Shown: piece by piece, positions 16,809 to 26,084 of the stretch | How positions within the stretch are numbered: the stretch's first letter is position 1 | Layout: each line of letters begins with the position of its first letter | Source of the DNA: Rhodococcus sp. NBC_00297 | GTDB lineage: Bacteria; Actinomycetota; Actinomycetes; Mycobacteriales; Mycobacteriaceae | Reading direction: 5' to 3' | DNA length: 64,000 bases | Assembly: GCF_036173065.1 (NCBI RefSeq) | Contig: NZ_CP108041.1 | Location: 3,165,001-3,229,000 of the forward strand | The notes under the pieces: model-generated | Seen by the model: the letters and a program-made list of their open reading frames with translations, nothing else | What the model was told of the DNA's origin: nothing | The model's database searches: none | Translations under genes and position numbers: made by a program

Positions 16809-17360
16809 ATGACCACCACCACCTGGCCGCTGCGTTGGCCGGCGTCCGCACGCGATGTCGCCGACGGCATCGTCCGACTCTCCGCGGCGCTGCGAGAGTC
16901 CGATGCCGACGCGGTCGACGATGCTGTGTCGGAACTGGCCTCGCAGAACGGTGTTCGCGTCGAGGACGTCTACGCCGCGATCCTGCGGATGCTCCTCGAG
17001 GCTGCTCATCCCGACGGCCTCGACGGTGACGACGTGGGCGCCGTCGTCCGCGAGGCGGCCGCGAAGGACACCGGGTCGGATCCGTCGGACGTCGTGGCCG
17101 TGGTGCTCGGCACCCTGGGGGTCCATCCGGAACCGGAGCGTCGGACGAGCGGGTCGAGCGCCGAGGACGAGAATCAGGACCCCGACGACCGTCGAGACGA
17201 CGGCCAGGTGGTCGTGGCGAGAATGGCCGCGGCGCCTGCGATCCGTGCGTCGGCGGCGGTCACGGACGTGCTCCTCGCCCGCATCGGATCACCGATCGAG
17301 GCCGTGGTGACCATGGTCGTCGACGACATCGCCGCCGCGGAGACCATCGAGTGGCCGTGA
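16809..17360 (+). CDS. Hypothetical acidic alpha-helical protein
   Basis: A 183-residue protein I do not recognise. It has no signal peptide or membrane segment. An alpha-helical N-terminal half (residues 10-100) is followed by a charged, probably disordered linker (about 105-135, Asp/Glu/Arg-rich) and a C-terminal hydrophobic helix region. The start is the ATG behind GAGAGGA. Codon use matches the neighbours, so it appears to be a genuine gene. No functional clue comes from its neighbours. Confidence 0.6.
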   Translation: MTTTTWPLRWPASARDVADGIVRLSAALRESDADAVDDAVSELASQNGVRVEDVYAAILRMLLEAAHPDGLDGDDVGAVVREAAAKDTGSDPSDVVAVVLGTLGVHPEPERRTSGSSAEDENQDPDDRRDDGQVVVARMAAAPAIRASAAVTDVLLARIGSPIEAVVTMVVDDIAAAETIEWP

Positions 17361-17406
17361 TCGCTCGTCCGATCCGGTGGCACCGGCACGGGTAACGTGA
17401 GTCCCC

Positions 17407-17874
17407 ATGCGCGAGACACTGACGTGGGACCTGTTCGGCACGGCGTCGCGTGAGCTCACACGCACCGTCGTGGACAGTGGCTTCCGGCCGGACATCGTCA
17501 TCGCGATCGCACGCGGCGGACTCATCCCGGCCGGGGCTCTGGCCTACGCGATGGGTGTGAAGGCCGCCGGCACGCTCAACGTCGAGTTCTACACCGACGT
17601 CGAGGAGACGCTGCCGGATCCGGTGGTGCTCGCGCCATTGCTCGACACCGATGCACTCGTGGGCAAGAAGCTGCTCGTCGTGGACGACGTCGCCGACTCC
17701 GGGCGCACTCTCGCGCTGGTCGTGGGCTTACTGAAAGAGCATGCGGCAGAGGTGAAGTCCGCCGTCGTCTACACCAAGCCCCGCACCATCATCACGCCGG
17801 ACTTCTCGTGGCGGGAGACCGATCTGTGGATCGAGTTCCCGTGGTCCTCGGAGCCGGTCATCGAACGGAATTGA
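17407..17874 (+). CDS. Phosphoribosyltransferase (xanthine/hypoxanthine type)
   Basis: A 155-residue type I phosphoribosyltransferase. The PRPP-binding loop is VVDDVADSGRTL (about residues 92-103), and IAIARGGLIPAGALAY is the typical N-terminal loop. DFSWRETDLWIEFPW near the end resembles the Gpt/xanthine-type hood region. It probably transfers phosphoribose to a purine base, but the base cannot be read. It is convergent with the Mce gene, with only 10 bp between stops. Confidence 0.85.
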   Translation: MRETLTWDLFGTASRELTRTVVDSGFRPDIVIAIARGGLIPAGALAYAMGVKAAGTLNVEFYTDVEETLPDPVVLAPLLDTDALVGKKLLVVDDVADSGRTLALVVGLLKEHAAEVKSAVVYTKPRTIITPDFSWRETDLWIEFPWSSEPVIERN

Positions 17875-17884
17875 CCTGCTGCCG

Positions 17885-19198
17885 TCAGCGGATCGCCACC
17901 TCGGCGCCGCGGAGTGCGGGTGCGCCGATCAGCGTCGTCCAGGACGGGACCGCGGTGGGCTCGACGCCGCTGCCCTGTCCGTAGATGACGGCCAGCGTGT
18001 CTCGCTCGGCGTCCGATCCGGCGTAGGACGCGTCGGCTGGAACGGGTGACTGCTGGGGGAGCGATGCGTACTCGATGTCCTGCGGGCCGGGATTGCGCGA
18101 GGGCACCTGGTACGACCCGTCGTTGAGTCCACTGCCCGGGTACTGCGGGAAGAACCGTCCGGGTGCGGTGACGTCCTGATAGCAGGCGGCCGGCCTGTCG
18201 TCGAAGAGGCGCGGTTCGTCCTGGTTGGGGAGGTAGCCGCCGCGCGGGTTGACGAAATTGATGGTGGCGCGCGCACCGGGGTACGGATCACCCACTCCCA
18301 GAATGCGTCTCGCCTCCCCGATCAGGCCCGCGAACTTGGGCAGCATGCACCCGAACGTGGGGGAGAACTCGGCGAGCAACTCCAACGTCTCTCTGCTGCC
18401 GTCGGCGATGGTGATGATCGACTCGGCGTTCGCCGCGAGCAGGTCCGCGGTGCTGCCGGACGATGCGGTCGCCGACGTCAGAAGCGTGTCGACGGCGGGA
18501 CGTCGCTCGACGAGCGTGTTGCCCGTGACGGTGAGATTGTCGAGTGCGTCGAGCAGATCGGGAGCCGCGGTGGAGTAGGTCTCCGTCAGGGCGGCGAAGT
18601 CGACGAGATCCTGCTGCAGCGCCGGCAGCTCACGGCTGAGGCCGGTGACGATCTCGTCGAGTCGGTCGAGTGTGCGACCCAGTGCCTCGCCCCGCCCGTC
18701 GAGGGCCTGCGACAGCGCGCCCAGAGTGGTGGCCAGCTTGTCCGGGGGAATGGCGTCGAGCAAGGGCAGCAGGCTGTCCAGTAATTGGCCGACCTCGATG
18801 GCGTTGCCGCTCGTGTCCTGCTCGATGACGTCGCCCTCCGCGATGGGAGTGCCCGTTCCTCCTCGCGGAATCTGAAGTGCGACGTAGCGCTCGCCGAACA
18901 GCGTCTTGGGCAACAGGCGCGCCGTCACGGACGCCGGAATCATCGGCGCGGAGTCCTCCTCGAGCGCGATGCGGGAGATCACGACACCGTTCTCCGTGGT
19001 CGACGATCGCACCTGGCCGACGATGACTCCCCGCACCTTGACGTCGGCGTCGGGTGGCAGCGCGTTTCCCACCGAATCGGTGCGCAGTTCCACCGTCACC
19101 ACGGACTCGAATGTCCGGGCGTACACCGCGGTGGTGAAGCCGACGAAGGCCACCACGGCCAGAAAGAACGCGAGACCGGAAAGGCGGCGCACCATCAT
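17885..19198 (-). CDS. Orphan Mce-family protein
   Basis: A 437-residue Mce protein. An N-terminal membrane anchor (LAFFLAVVAFVGFTTAVYA) precedes the MlaD/Mce domain (about residues 33-115), with VKVRGVIVGQV and LFGERYVALQIP. A long helical region (about 120-270) and a Pro-rich tail follow, as in mycobacterial Mce proteins that import lipids or sterols. Normally six mce genes and two yrbE permeases sit together; none is visible here. The start is the first of two ATGs, close to a promoter, so the mRNA may lack a leader. Confidence 0.87.
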   Translation of the reverse strand: MMVRRLSGLAFFLAVVAFVGFTTAVYARTFESVVTVELRTDSVGNALPPDADVKVRGVIVGQVRSSTTENGVVISRIALEEDSAPMIPASVTARLLPKTLFGERYVALQIPRGGTGTPIAEGDVIEQDTSGNAIEVGQLLDSLLPLLDAIPPDKLATTLGALSQALDGRGEALGRTLDRLDEIVTGLSRELPALQQDLVDFAALTETYSTAAPDLLDALDNLTVTGNTLVERRPAVDTLLTSATASSGSTADLLAANAESIITIADGSRETLELLAEFSPTFGCMLPKFAGLIGEARRILGVGDPYPGARATINFVNPRGGYLPNQDEPRLFDDRPAACYQDVTAPGRFFPQYPGSGLNDGSYQVPSRNPGPQDIEYASLPQQSPVPADASYAGSDAERDTLAVIYGQGSGVEPTAVPSWTTLIGAPALRGAEVAIR

Positions 19199-19204
19199 CC
19201 GGGA

Positions 19205-19233
19205 ATGGTGACCGCGATCACACCATTTGTCAA
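19205..19233 (-). promoter_or_regulatory. Candidate promoter of the orphan mce gene
   Basis: On the minus strand TTGACA (19228-19233) is followed after 17 bp by CACCAT (19205-19210), six bases before the ATG at 19198. The -35 is perfect and the -10 fits NANNNT only. The spacing implies a leaderless transcript, common in actinobacteria. Confidence 0.35.
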
Positions 19234-19261
19234 TGGCCTCTCGACCGTTGACACGAAAGGA

Positions 19262-20290
19262 TCACGGGGCGCTGATGTCGATGAGCACCTTTCCGGTCAC
19301 CCCGGACTCGACGGCGGCATGAGCGTCGGCCGTGGCACCGAGAGAGAAGCGGTGCAGCGGCAGCCCGTGCGACTCACCGACCGGAAGTGCACCGGCCCGA
19401 ACAGCCTCGGTCACGTCGTGCTTCGCGGCCCCGAGAGCGGCGGTTCCCACGGTGTACAGCAGCACGAACTGGTACCGGATGTTGCCGACCATGCTCGGGC
19501 GGATGTCGATGGAGACCGCGTCGCCGCCGTTGTTCGCGTAGATCGCGACCGACGCGCGGGGTGCGGCGACGGCGGCATCGAGCTCCGCGTTCTGGGCGGG
19601 AGCCACCTCGACGATGATGTCCACACCGTGCGGAGCCAGTTCGCGGATGCGAGCCACAGCGTCGCCGGACTTGTAATTGACGATGTGGTGCGCACGGGCT
19701 GCGGTGGCCAGACCTGCCTTCTCCGGGCCGCTCACCGTCGTGATGACGGTGGCGCCGGCCCAGCGGGCCAGTTGGATCGCGGCGTGGCCGACCGCACCTG
19801 CACCGCCGGCGACCAGGACGGTCTTGCCGTCCAGTGCGCCCGGATGGAGACGGGACGGTCCGTCCTCGGACACGGTGAGCGCGCGATGGGCGGTCACCGC
19901 CGGGACGCCGAGCGAGGCGCCGAGGTCGAAGTCGGCGTTCTCGGGCAGCCGGACCACGCGATCCGCCGGGACGACGGTGAACTCCTGGGCGGTTCCGGTG
20001 GGGCGCTCGTGCTGGGCGAGCAGCAACCACACCCGGTCACCGGTGGCGATGCCCTCGACCTCCGGGCCGACCGCGTCGACGACACCGGCCCCGTCCTGGC
20101 CCGGAACCACCTCGTCGAACGCGGGCTTCTGCCCCGGACCCGCGCCCGTCCGCGACTTCCAGTCGGTGGGATTGACCCCCGCGTCGGCGAGGCGCACCCG
20201 CACCTCGCCGACGCCGGGCTCCACGATGTCGCGGTCGACTGCGGTCAGGACGGAGGGTGCACCGGTCTCGGTGTAGACGATTGCCTTCAT
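19262..20290 (-). CDS. Zinc-independent quinone oxidoreductase (MDR family)
   Basis: A 342-residue NADPH-dependent medium-chain reductase. The N-terminal GroES-like domain has DAGVNPTDWKSRTG and GQDGAGVVDAVGPEVEG; the Rossmann domain has VLVAGGAGAVGHAAIQLARWAGA. No zinc-binding Cys cluster is present, which places it with quinone/enone reductases rather than alcohol dehydrogenases. The ATG start (MKAIVYT) is the standard family N-terminus. It is divergent from phoD with a 98-bp gap. Substrate unknown. Confidence 0.88.
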   Translation of the reverse strand: MKAIVYTETGAPSVLTAVDRDIVEPGVGEVRVRLADAGVNPTDWKSRTGAGPGQKPAFDEVVPGQDGAGVVDAVGPEVEGIATGDRVWLLLAQHERPTGTAQEFTVVPADRVVRLPENADFDLGASLGVPAVTAHRALTVSEDGPSRLHPGALDGKTVLVAGGAGAVGHAAIQLARWAGATVITTVSGPEKAGLATAARAHHIVNYKSGDAVARIRELAPHGVDIIVEVAPAQNAELDAAVAAPRASVAIYANNGGDAVSIDIRPSMVGNIRYQFVLLYTVGTAALGAAKHDVTEAVRAGALPVGESHGLPLHRFSLGATADAHAAVESGVTGKVLIDISAP

Positions 20291-20388
20291 GTGTGGGGCA
20301 ACGATTCGACCGGGGGGTCCTGTTCCTGAGAGGGCGCCGCTCGAACGTTCACTTGACCGATCGGCCCCCATGGCATGGACTCACGGGC

Positions 20389-22035
20389 GTGCACGAGACT
20401 TCTCTGAACCGCCGCGGCTTCCTCCGGACCACCACCCTCGCCGCAGGGGTGGGCGCCGCGGCGACCCTCACCGCCCGGACCGCGGCGGCGCAGTCGTCGT
20501 CCGTCTTCCGACACGGTGTCGCCTCGGGCGACCCACTCGAGGATGCGATCCTGCTGTGGACCCGCGTCACGCCGACCCCCGACGCGACGCCGGGGTCCGG
20601 CCGTGGACCGGCCACCACCGTCACGTGGGATCTGGCGCGCGACGCCGCGCTGACCGACGTGGTGCGCTCGGGCAGCGTCGTAACCTCTGCAGACACCGAC
20701 CACACGGTGAAGGTCGACGTCACCGGTCTGAGCCCGGCGACGACCTATCACTACCGCTTCACGGCGGCGGGCGAGTCGTCGACGGTGGCCACCACCCGTA
20801 CTGCCCCTGCCGCCGAGGCCGACGTCGCGCGCCTGCGATTCGGCGTCGTGTCGTGCGCCAATTGGGAGTCGGGGTACTTCTCCGCGTATCGCCATCTCGC
20901 CGCCCGCCAGGATCTCGATGCGATCATCCATCTGGGCGACTACATCTACGAGTACGAGACCGGCGGCTTCGAGGGCAAGAACGGCGTCGTGCGAGTCCAC
21001 GATCCAGTGCACGAGATCGTCTCCCTCGCCGACTACCGAATCCGGCACGCCCAGTACAAGTCCGATCCGGATCTCCAGGCCGCTCACCGCGGTGTTCCGT
21101 GGATCTGCACGTGGGACGACCACGAGTCGGCGAACGACGCCTACGCCACGGGCGCCGAGAACCATCAGCCGGACACCGAGGGGGACTGGGCCTCGCGCAA
21201 GGCCAACTCGGTTCAGGCCTACTACGAGTGGATGCCCGTGCGCGCTGCGGGAACCGCGAACAACCGGCACCTGTACCGCCGACTGCGGTTCGGGACGCTG
21301 ATGGAGCTGTCGATGCTCGATCTCCGCACCTACCGTTCGAAGCAGGTGCTGCCGTTTCAGGGCCCGGCGGTGGACTCGCCGGATCGCACCATCACCGGCG
21401 CCGACCAGATGGCGTGGCTGACGGCAGGTCTGACGTCGTCGCCCACGCAGTGGCGCATCATCGGCAACCCGGTGATGATCACGCCGACTCTGATTCCGCC
21501 GCTGGACCCCGAGGCGGCGCGAGGTGTCACCCAGCTGCTCGGGCTCCCGGCCGCCGGAGTGTCCTACAACGCCGATCCGTGGGACGGGTACACGGCCGAC
21601 CGGCGCAGGCTGCTCGACGCGATCCGTACCGCGGGAGTCGACAACACCGTGTTCATCACCGGCGACATCCACTCCTCGTGGGCATGCGACATCCCGGTCG
21701 ACGCCGCGGCGTACCCGGCGGCGGGAACGGTGGCGACCGAGCTGGTGGTCACGTCGGTCACCTCGGCGAACATCGACGACTTCCTGAAGGTCCCGGAGCA
21801 CACGGTCGGGCGGGTGGCGGAGGAGGCGTTCAAGGCCTTCAACCACCACGTCAAGTACGTCGATCTCGACACCCACGGGTTCGGTGTCTTCGAGGTGACG
21901 CCGTCGGGCGCGCAGATGGATCACTGGTACGTCACCGCCAAGGAGGATCCCGCGTCGACGGCCTACTTCGGTGCGGGTTTCCGCGTCGGGTCGGGCACGC
22001 AGACGGTGGCTCCCGCCCAACCCCTGGCTCCCTGA
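20389..22035 (+). CDS. phoD: Alkaline phosphatase D (PhoD), Tat-exported
   Basis: A 548-residue secreted phosphatase/phosphodiesterase that frees phosphate outside the cell. The N-terminus has a Tat signal (NRRGFLRTTTLAAG). An N-terminal beta domain (about 40-140) leads into the metallophosphatase domain with GVVSCANW, HLGDYIYEYE, TWDDHESAND and FITGDIHSS, which carry the metal ligands of PhoD. The GTG start gives a short n-region before the twin Arg; no ATG is available nearby. PhoD is commonly induced by phosphate starvation, but no Pho box was identified here. Confidence 0.92.
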   Translation: MHETSLNRRGFLRTTTLAAGVGAAATLTARTAAAQSSSVFRHGVASGDPLEDAILLWTRVTPTPDATPGSGRGPATTVTWDLARDAALTDVVRSGSVVTSADTDHTVKVDVTGLSPATTYHYRFTAAGESSTVATTRTAPAAEADVARLRFGVVSCANWESGYFSAYRHLAARQDLDAIIHLGDYIYEYETGGFEGKNGVVRVHDPVHEIVSLADYRIRHAQYKSDPDLQAAHRGVPWICTWDDHESANDAYATGAENHQPDTEGDWASRKANSVQAYYEWMPVRAAGTANNRHLYRRLRFGTLMELSMLDLRTYRSKQVLPFQGPAVDSPDRTITGADQMAWLTAGLTSSPTQWRIIGNPVMITPTLIPPLDPEAARGVTQLLGLPAAGVSYNADPWDGYTADRRRLLDAIRTAGVDNTVFITGDIHSSWACDIPVDAAAYPAAGTVATELVVTSVTSANIDDFLKVPEHTVGRVAEEAFKAFNHHVKYVDLDTHGFGVFEVTPSGAQMDHWYVTAKEDPASTAYFGAGFRVGSGTQTVAPAQPLAP

Positions 22036-22080
22036 CTGCCGTGACTTCAGGCCGGCTCGAGGAATCTAGACTGTTCCTCC

Positions 22081-22929
22081 GTGTCGACGCCCAAGATCGT
22101 GCTGTTCTACGTGTTCACGCCGCTGCCGGACCCCGAGGCGATCCGGCTGTGGCAGCACACCCTGGCGTCCGCACACGGGCTCACCGGCCGGATCATTGTC
22201 TCCCCGCACGGCATCAACGCGACGGTGGGCGGCGACGTCCGCGCAGTCAAGAAGTACGTCCGCGGCACTCGTGAATACGCGCCGTTCGCGGCCGCGGACG
22301 TGAAGTGGTCGGACGGCCGCGGCGGCGACTTCCCCAAACTCAGCGTCCGGGTGCGTCCCGAGATCGTGACGTTCGGAGTACCGGACGAGCTCCACGTGAC
22401 CGCGGACGGCGTCGTGGGGGGTGGTCGGCACCTCGCACCCGAGGAGGTGCACGACCTGGTCGCCGAGCGGGGGGACGACGTCGTCTTCCTCGACGGCCGC
22501 AACGCCTTCGAGGCCGCGATCGGGCGTTTCGACGGCGCGGTGGTTCCGGACGTCGAGAACACGCGAGAGTTCGTGGCACAGTTGGATTCCGGTGTGTTCG
22601 ACCATCTGAAGTCGAAGCCTGTCGTCACCTACTGCACCGGGGGCGTGCGATGTGAGGTGTTGTCCTCCTTGATGCGCTCGCGCGGCTTCGAGGAGGTCTA
22701 CCAGCTGGACGGCGGCATCGTGCGGTACGGCGAGCGGTACGGGGACGACGGGCTCTGGTCCGGGTCGCTGTACGTGTTCGATCAGCGCGGCACCGTCTCG
22801 TTCTCCGACCACCCGGCCGTCATCGGAACCTGTTCACGCTGCGGTGTTCCCACCTCGCGGTACCTCGACACGGACGACGGCCACGGTCGTGGGTTGGCTC
22901 TGGTCTGCACCGAGTGCGTCCCCACGTGA
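22081..22929 (+). CDS. trhO: tRNA uridine(34) hydroxylase (rhodanese-domain TrhO)
   Basis: A 282-residue protein of the UPF0176/TrhO family, which makes 5-hydroxyuridine at tRNA position 34 in an oxygen-dependent reaction. The N-terminal acylphosphatase-like domain ([26 protein letters not shown]) precedes a rhodanese domain with [15 protein letters not shown] and the active-site loop YCTGGVRCE. The C-terminus carries a Cys4 zinc-like site (CSRCGVP and CTECVPT). GTG start. It overlaps the following pseudouridine synthase gene by 4 nt, pairing two RNA-modification genes. Confidence 0.9.
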   Translation: MSTPKIVLFYVFTPLPDPEAIRLWQHTLASAHGLTGRIIVSPHGINATVGGDVRAVKKYVRGTREYAPFAAADVKWSDGRGGDFPKLSVRVRPEIVTFGVPDELHVTADGVVGGGRHLAPEEVHDLVAERGDDVVFLDGRNAFEAAIGRFDGAVVPDVENTREFVAQLDSGVFDHLKSKPVVTYCTGGVRCEVLSSLMRSRGFEEVYQLDGGIVRYGERYGDDGLWSGSLYVFDQRGTVSFSDHPAVIGTCSRCGVPTSRYLDTDDGHGRGLALVCTECVPT

Positions 22930-23813
22930 CCGTGCCGTTGCCGTTCCGCGACGGCCTCGCACCGCTGCGGCATCGGTTGCCCCACGGCGAGCATCCGGCG
23001 ACCACGCTCGAATACCTGGAGAGCGTGCTGCCCGGCGACGCGTGGCGGGCGACGATGGCGGCGGGGGAGGTGGTCGACGAGCGCGGCCGCCCGTACAGCG
23101 AGGACACGGCCTATCGCGCCGGTGCCGTCGTGCACTTCCACCGGATCCCGGAGCCCGAGGTGCCGGTTCCCTTCGAGATGGAGATCCTGCACGTCGACGA
23201 CGCGATCGTCGTCGTCGACAAGCCCCACTTCCTCGCGACCATCCCGCGCGGGCGTCACATCACCGAGACCGCGACGGTGCGGCTGCGGCGGCTCTTCGAC
23301 GAGCCGGACATCACGCCGGCCCATCGGCTCGACCGCGCCACCGCGGGAGTCCTGATGTTCACCAGAGCAGCCCGATTCCGTCGGGCGTACCAGGACCTCT
23401 TCGTCGACGGGAGCGTGGACAAGGAGTACGAGGCCGTCGCCGGATTCGACCCCGGCCTCACCTTCCCGCGCAGTGTCGAGAGCCGGATCGTCAAGGAACA
23501 CGGCGTCATGACCGCGCACGAGGAACCGGGTGAGCCGAACAGCGAGACACGGGTGGAGATCATCGAGAGGGTGGGCGACGCGGCGCGCTACCGGCTCTTC
23601 CCTCGCACGGGCAAGACGCATCAGCTGCGCCTGCATCTCTCCTCGCTCGGCATCCCGATCCACGGCGACCCGTACTACCCGACGTTCACGTCCGTGGCGC
23701 CCAACGACTTCTCGACACCCCTGCAGTTGCTCGCGCGCCGGTTGAGCTTCACCGATCCGCTCACCGGCGACCCCCGCACCTTCAGCTCACGGAGAGAACT
23801 CCGGCTCGTCTGA
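22926..23813 (+). CDS. RluA-family pseudouridine synthase
   Basis: A 295-residue RNA pseudouridine synthase. The catalytic Asp lies in [14 protein letters not shown], and [24 protein letters not shown] is the C-terminal RluA motif. An N-terminal segment of about 85 residues may be an S4-like RNA-binding region. I choose the GTG that overlaps the trhO stop (GTGA); another GTG four codons earlier is possible. The target RNA cannot be told. The gene converges on the glutaminase gene. Confidence 0.88.
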   Translation: MTVPLPFRDGLAPLRHRLPHGEHPATTLEYLESVLPGDAWRATMAAGEVVDERGRPYSEDTAYRAGAVVHFHRIPEPEVPVPFEMEILHVDDAIVVVDKPHFLATIPRGRHITETATVRLRRLFDEPDITPAHRLDRATAGVLMFTRAARFRRAYQDLFVDGSVDKEYEAVAGFDPGLTFPRSVESRIVKEHGVMTAHEEPGEPNSETRVEIIERVGDAARYRLFPRTGKTHQLRLHLSSLGIPIHGDPYYPTFTSVAPNDFSTPLQLLARRLSFTDPLTGDPRTFSSRRELRLV

Positions 23814-23818
23814 TTCCG

Positions 23819-23838
23819 GCCGGCCTCCGGCCTTCCCG
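23819..23838. repeat. Dispersed palindromic element, intergenic copy
   Basis: The 20-bp core RCCGGCCTCCGGCCTTCCCG fills nearly the whole 25-bp gap between the convergent pseudouridine synthase and glutaminase genes and abuts the glutaminase stop codon. It shares extra flanking bases with the copy at 35130. A role as a bidirectional terminator is possible here. Confidence 0.85.
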
Positions 23839-25032
23839 CTACATGAGCCCGTTGGGGTCGTCCACCTCGACGTCGTGGCCGTCGCCGCGCAGTCGCTCGA
23901 TCAGCTCACCGAGCAGCCGCACCGCAGCTCCGTTGACCGCTCGGGCGGGCTCGAGATCGAAGCCGATGCGTGTCGGCTCGTCCGGAAGGTCGGCCAGGAC
24001 GCGGTTCATGATGTTCTCCGCGCCGGCGAAGCGGATGTCGCCCTGCAGCTCGTACACCGTGCGGCCGTCCTCCTCACGGGCCCGGCGCACTGCGGAGTGA
24101 CCGGACGGGGCGATGTCCATCATGTGCAGATCCATGTCCCGCGACAGTCGCTCGAACACCTCGACCCCGCGCACGCTGTTGCCCCGGTCGTCGAGTCGTG
24201 GGGAGTGGACGGCGATCCCGAGCTGACCGGGCAGCACCCCGATGATCGCGCCGGACACACCGCTCTTCGCGGGAATGCCGACGTTCGCGATCCAGTCGCC
24301 CGTGCCGTCGTACGTCCCGCACGTGGTCATGGTCGAGAGCACCTGTCGCACGACGGCGGACGTCGCCACCCGCTCGCCGCTCTCGGGATGGACACCGCCG
24401 TTCGCCATCGTCGCGGCGAGCATCGCGAGATCGGGTGTGGTGACGTCGATGCTGCACTGCCTGGCGTACCCGGTGACGACCTCGTGTGCATCGCACTCGA
24501 GGACCTTCACCGAGGCGAGCATGTGGGCGAGCGCCAGGTTCCGGTCGCTCGACTCCATCTCGGCGTCGAACACGTCGTCGTCGATCGAGAGGTCGCGGCC
24601 GACGAACGCGGAGTGCAGCGCGAGGATCCGGTCGACGCGATGCTCGACGTCACGCCCCTCGACCAACGAGTGTGCCGCGATGGCACCGGCATTGATGAGC
24701 GCGTTGCGCGGGCGGCCGGTGTCGCGTTCGAGCGAGATCTCGTTGAACGCGTCGCCCGACGGCTCGACGTCGATCTTGCGGTGCACGGCGTCGAGCCCAC
24801 GGTCGGCCAGCGCGAGGGCGTAGGTGAGTGCCTTGGAGATGGACTGGATCGAGAAGGACGAGTCCACGTCGCCGGCGCAGTAGACCGTGCCCTCGACGGT
24901 GACGACGGCGACCGAGAACACGTCGGGGTCGGCTTCCGAGAGGATGCGGTTGCCCGTGAGGACCTCGCCGCCGTCCGAGTTCCGGCAGGCGCGCAGCACG
25001 GCCTCCAGGTAGTCGGTGATCGGTGACGTCAC
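23839..25032 (-). CDS. glsA: Glutaminase with C-terminal STAS domain
   Basis: A 397-residue enzyme. The first 300 residues are a serine-dependent beta-lactamase-like glutaminase (glutamine to glutamate plus ammonia): SxxK in SIQSISK (Ser64, Lys67), RPRNALINAGAI, SVKVLECDAHEV and IPAKSGVSGAI. The C-terminus (about 305-397) reads as a STAS/anti-sigma-antagonist domain (VYELQGDIRFAGAENIMNRVL, VNGAAVRLLGELIERL), an arrangement known in actinobacteria. The GTG start overlaps the thiM stop by 4 nt, so the two are co-translated. A role for STAS in membrane or partner regulation is inference. Confidence 0.9.
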   Translation of the reverse strand: MTSPITDYLEAVLRACRNSDGGEVLTGNRILSEADPDVFSVAVVTVEGTVYCAGDVDSSFSIQSISKALTYALALADRGLDAVHRKIDVEPSGDAFNEISLERDTGRPRNALINAGAIAAHSLVEGRDVEHRVDRILALHSAFVGRDLSIDDDVFDAEMESSDRNLALAHMLASVKVLECDAHEVVTGYARQCSIDVTTPDLAMLAATMANGGVHPESGERVATSAVVRQVLSTMTTCGTYDGTGDWIANVGIPAKSGVSGAIIGVLPGQLGIAVHSPRLDDRGNSVRGVEVFERLSRDMDLHMMDIAPSGHSAVRRAREEDGRTVYELQGDIRFAGAENIMNRVLADLPDEPTRIGFDLEPARAVNGAAVRLLGELIERLRGDGHDVEVDDPNGLM

Positions 25033-25859
25033 CGTGGCAGCCACTCGACGTGCGCGCGCCGGAGGATGTCGTCGGGAGTGACGGCGTGCAGTGCGTCCAG
25101 GTAGGCGACCGCGAACGAGCCGGGCGCGGTGGCGGTCTCGGCCGCGATGTCGGCGGCGACCGTCGCGTGCGTGTGGGCCGCGATCGTCGCGACTCCGTGG
25201 TCGTCGACGGCGGCGCAGTACGCGGCGACGAGAGCTCCGAGCGAACACCCGGTTCCGGTCACCTTCGTCATGAGGACGCTGCCGCCGTGCACCGTCGCGA
25301 GTCCGCCCTCGTGGGCGATGTGGTCGATCGCGCCACTCGCGGACACCGCTGTCGAGTAGGCGAGCAGGCCACGTGCGGCGTCGACAGCGTCCGCCGGATC
25401 GTCCGAGCTGTCCACGCCGCGTCCGGACCCGTTCCGCTCGTCGGTGTGGAGTCCGGTCAGGCGGTGGAGACCGATGATCTCGGACGCGTTTCCCCGCACG
25501 GCTGCGGGTCGGTGCTCGAGAAGGTCGCGGGCGAGTGCGCCGCGCCACGGCAGTCCACCGGCAGCGATGGGGTCCAGCACCCACGGGGTGCCCGCAGCCG
25601 CGGCGGCCGCCGCGGTGGCCAGGTACACCTCACGCAGCTGCGGCTGGGGCGTGCCGAGGTTGATCAGCACCGCGTCGGCCACCCCGGCGAACAGCGCCGC
25701 CTCGTCCTCGTTGTCCACCATGGCCGCACTGGCACCGGCGGCGAGGAGCACGTTCGCGGTGAAACCCGCTGTGACGTAATTGGTCACGGCGTGGACGAGG
25801 GGCGCGCGGTCACGCAGCGCGACGAGCGCGTCGGCCACGGAGGTCGTCGGGTCGGTCAT
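25029..25859 (-). CDS. thiM: Hydroxyethylthiazole kinase
   Basis: A 276-residue ribokinase-like enzyme that phosphorylates 4-methyl-5-(2-hydroxyethyl)thiazole for thiamine salvage. Characteristic segments are PLVHAVTNYVTAGFTANVLLAAGASAAMV, AVRGNASEI and VTGTGCSLGALVAAY (anion hole and catalytic Cys region). Nearly leaderless start. Other thiamine genes are absent, and I saw no TPP riboswitch upstream. Co-transcription with a glutaminase is unusual. Confidence 0.92.
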   Translation of the reverse strand: MTDPTTSVADALVALRDRAPLVHAVTNYVTAGFTANVLLAAGASAAMVDNEDEAALFAGVADAVLINLGTPQPQLREVYLATAAAAAAAGTPWVLDPIAAGGLPWRGALARDLLEHRPAAVRGNASEIIGLHRLTGLHTDERNGSGRGVDSSDDPADAVDAARGLLAYSTAVSASGAIDHIAHEGGLATVHGGSVLMTKVTGTGCSLGALVAAYCAAVDDHGVATIAAHTHATVAADIAAETATAPGSFAVAYLDALHAVTPDDILRRAHVEWLPR

Positions 25860-25863
25860 GAGA

Positions 25864-25894
25864 CGGGTATACCCGCTCGGTGCTTCGCGTCACC
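25864..25894 (-). promoter_or_regulatory. Candidate thiM promoter with palindromic -10 region
   Basis: On the minus strand GGTGAC (25889-25894) and TATACC (25866-25871) are separated by 17 bp, six bases before the ATG, suggesting a leaderless transcript. The -10 lies in a perfect 12-bp palindrome, CGGGTATACCCG (25864-25875), which could also bind a repressor. Confidence 0.4.
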
Positions 25895-25982
25895 TCACGC
25901 GGTACCGGTGGCGCATGGTCCCCGGTGTGTTGTAGCCTTATCGCAGCTGACAGGTCGTAGTTTTTGTGTGTTCGTGTTCATG

Positions 25983-26015
25983 CACGCTCGCTGGGAACTT
26001 GTAGTTGCGAGCGTG
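25983..26015 (+). promoter_or_regulatory. Stem-loop in the cspA 5' leader
   Basis: CACGCTCGC (25983-25991) and GCGAGCGTG (26007-26015) form a perfect 9-bp stem with a 15-nt loop, about 100 bp before the cold-shock ATG. Long structured leaders are typical of cold-shock mRNAs, where they sense temperature. Confidence 0.5.
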
Positions 26016-26065
26016 TGCGTCTTTCTGAGGAAACTCGGAGTTCGTCACGTTCAGTGCCGGCCCGG

Positions 26066-26084
26066 GTTTCACACGGTGTGAAAC
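26066..26084 (+). promoter_or_regulatory. 19-bp palindrome just upstream of cspA
   Basis: GTTTCACACGGTGTGAAAC is a perfect palindrome with 9-bp arms around a single G, ending 29 bp before the cspA ATG. As RNA it would form a hairpin only with a loop opened by several bases; as DNA it looks like an operator for a dimeric regulator. Both readings are open. Confidence 0.5.

Noticed and set aside
25860..25930. TPP riboswitch upstream of thiM
   Set aside because: The conserved CUGAGA and thi-box segments are not present and the gene appears nearly leaderless.
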